DNA of 64,000 nucleotides from the NCBI GenBank assembly GCA_903871935.1, contig CAIQIQ010000083.1:1-64000 (forward strand), read 5' to 3'. Shown one piece after another: positions 63,290-64,000 of the stretch. Under the pieces are notes generated by a model, which was not told the DNA's origin, did not search any database, and saw only the letters and a list, made by a program, of their open reading frames with translations. The stretch is from an uncultured Phycisphaerales bacterium (lineage in GTDB: Bacteria; Planctomycetota; Phycisphaerae; Tepidisphaerales; Tepidisphaeraceae). The translations under genes were made by a program, and so were the position numbers. Numbering within the stretch: position 1 is the stretch's first letter; each line of letters starts with the position of its first letter.

Positions 63290-64000
63290 CTACTCCACAT
63301 TCAACTTCACCTGCGGTGCCTGCAATACCTGCAGGTTTACCTGGCCAACCAGATTGTTTGCGATCTTCTCCAGCGCCACTCGCAAGTCGGGTGTGCCCTG
63401 GAAGTTCGCCAGGGGTTCGCCGGCATCGGAGTTCACACGCAGTTCCTGGTACATGGGCAACTCGCCCAGGAAGGGGATGCCCAGATTCTGGGCCGCTTTC
63501 TGTGCACCGCCTCGGCCGAAGATGTCGGCCACGGTGCCATCCGGCTGCACGAAATAGCTCATGTTCTCCACGATACCCAGTACCGGGGCATTGAGCGTTC
63601 GGAACATCCCCACCGCACGGATGCAGTCATCCAGTGCCACCTGCTGCGGCGTGGCAACCACCACTGCGCCCCGCAGCGGCAGAAGCTGGCATAGAGATAG
63701 CGGTACATCCCCGGTCCCGGGGGGAAGATCGACGATCAGGTAATCAAGTTCAGGCCAGACGGTCTGGTCTACCAGCAGTTGTTTGAATGCACCATGTGCC
63801 ATAGGACCGCGCCAGATCAACGGTTTGTCAGGCTCGACCAGCGAACCGATCGTCACCGCATGGATGCCATGGACGAAGAAGGGGATCAACCTTCCCTCCC
63901 GGACCTGCGGCGGGACGCCGCGGATGCCCAGCATCGTGGGCATGCTTGGACCGTAGATATCGCCATCCATCAGACCCGTCTTATGGCCCAGACGGGCCAG
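63290..64000 (-). CDS. mrp: Mrp/ApbC-type iron-sulfur carrier ATPase (5' truncated)
   Basis: The last 236 codons; the frame continues past the right edge. LARLGHKTGLMDGDIYGPSMP is the Switch I/P-loop-proximal part of the Mrp/NBP35 ATPase, and YLIVDLPPGTGDVPLSLCQLL is its Walker B/Switch II. The Walker A itself must lie beyond the window. It delivers [4Fe-4S] clusters to apoproteins. The nitroreductase gene follows it. Confidence 0.93.
   Translation of the reverse strand: MARLGHKTGLMDGDIYGPSMPTMLGIRGVPPQVREGRLIPFFVHGIHAVTIGSLVEPDKPLIWRGPMAHGAFKQLLVDQTVWPELDYLIVDLPPGTGDVPLSLCQLLPLRGAVVVATPQQVALDDCIRAVGMFRTLNAPVLGIVENMSYFVQPDGTVADIFGRGGAQKAAQNLGIPFLGELPMYQELRVNSDAGEPLANFQGTPDLRVALEKIANNLVGQVNLQVLQAPQVKLNVE

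Noticed and set aside
1..64000. Prophage or defence island
   Set aside because: No integrase, capsid, nuclease, restriction-modification or cas gene was recognised on either strand; the orphan antitoxin and DAC-like protein are the only hints.

Overview
The window reads as chromosomal DNA of a planctomycete, most likely from the Phycisphaerae side of the phylum. Four signs support this: a CxxCGYDLR...CPECG C-terminal zinc ribbon (1358-1972); a sigma-factor-like transmembrane tail joined to an extracellular domain at the left edge; a 1381-residue secreted protein with an ExLExRxLLS-type N-terminal motif and a C-terminal dockerin (45246-49391); and many secreted propeller, BNR and glycosidase-like proteins between ordinary housekeeping genes. 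GC content is high throughout. There is no CRISPR array, rRNA operon, prophage or intact insertion sequence.

Layout. 1-2.6 kb: a 5'-truncated membrane-anchored protein, a degraded duplicate of its transmembrane segment, a zinc-ribbon membrane protein, and a gene-free stretch with a MITE-like element and a 50-bp palindrome. 2.6-13 kb: an AraC regulator divergent from a GHMP (glucuronokinase-like) kinase, rpmH (L34), a secreted propeller protein, an FHA-GAF-PP2C phosphatase, a zinc-ribbon membrane protein, a class II photolyase and a DinB-like protein. 13-17.3 kb is the most accessory-looking part: a SUMF1-like protein lacking one active-site cysteine, a protein ending in a degenerate diadenylate-cyclase-like domain, an orphan DUF433 antitoxin, and a 780-bp gene-free region with two consensus DnaA boxes and spaced TGCGCA repeats, ending at tRNA-Tyr. 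17.3-25 kb: two tandem secreted transglutaminase-like proteases, a BNR-repeat secreted protein, a small zinc ribbon and a hybrid histidine kinase.

25-36.7 kb is a long plus-strand run: YHS protein, trpD, an M48 lipoprotein protease, recJ, a secreted double metallo-beta-lactamase-fold protein, then a tightly packed cluster (RraA-like, iron alcohol dehydrogenase, CoA-acylating semialdehyde dehydrogenase, cysteine-synthase-like, creatininase-like) closed by a hairpin. The cluster looks like a catabolic pathway I cannot name. 36.7-45 kb is minus strand: two large secreted glycosidase-like proteins behind a histidine phosphatase, a repeat-rich secreted protein, and proB behind an alpha/alpha-barrel-like protein.

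45-64 kb: the dockerin protein, purH, a ferredoxin-containing aldo/keto reductase, argJ, a second creatininase homologue, a secreted SIS-like protein, a GH4 glycosidase, recR, a secreted protein of unknown role, a second aldo/keto reductase, an ABC exporter, a nitroreductase and the C-terminal part of an Mrp/ApbC ATPase running off the right edge. The set fits an aerobic heterotroph that processes polysaccharides outside the cell and catabolises sugar acids or aldehydes inside it. Best candidates for new biology are the DAC-like protein (14668-15921), the origin-like region (16351-17132) and the 31461-36672 cluster.
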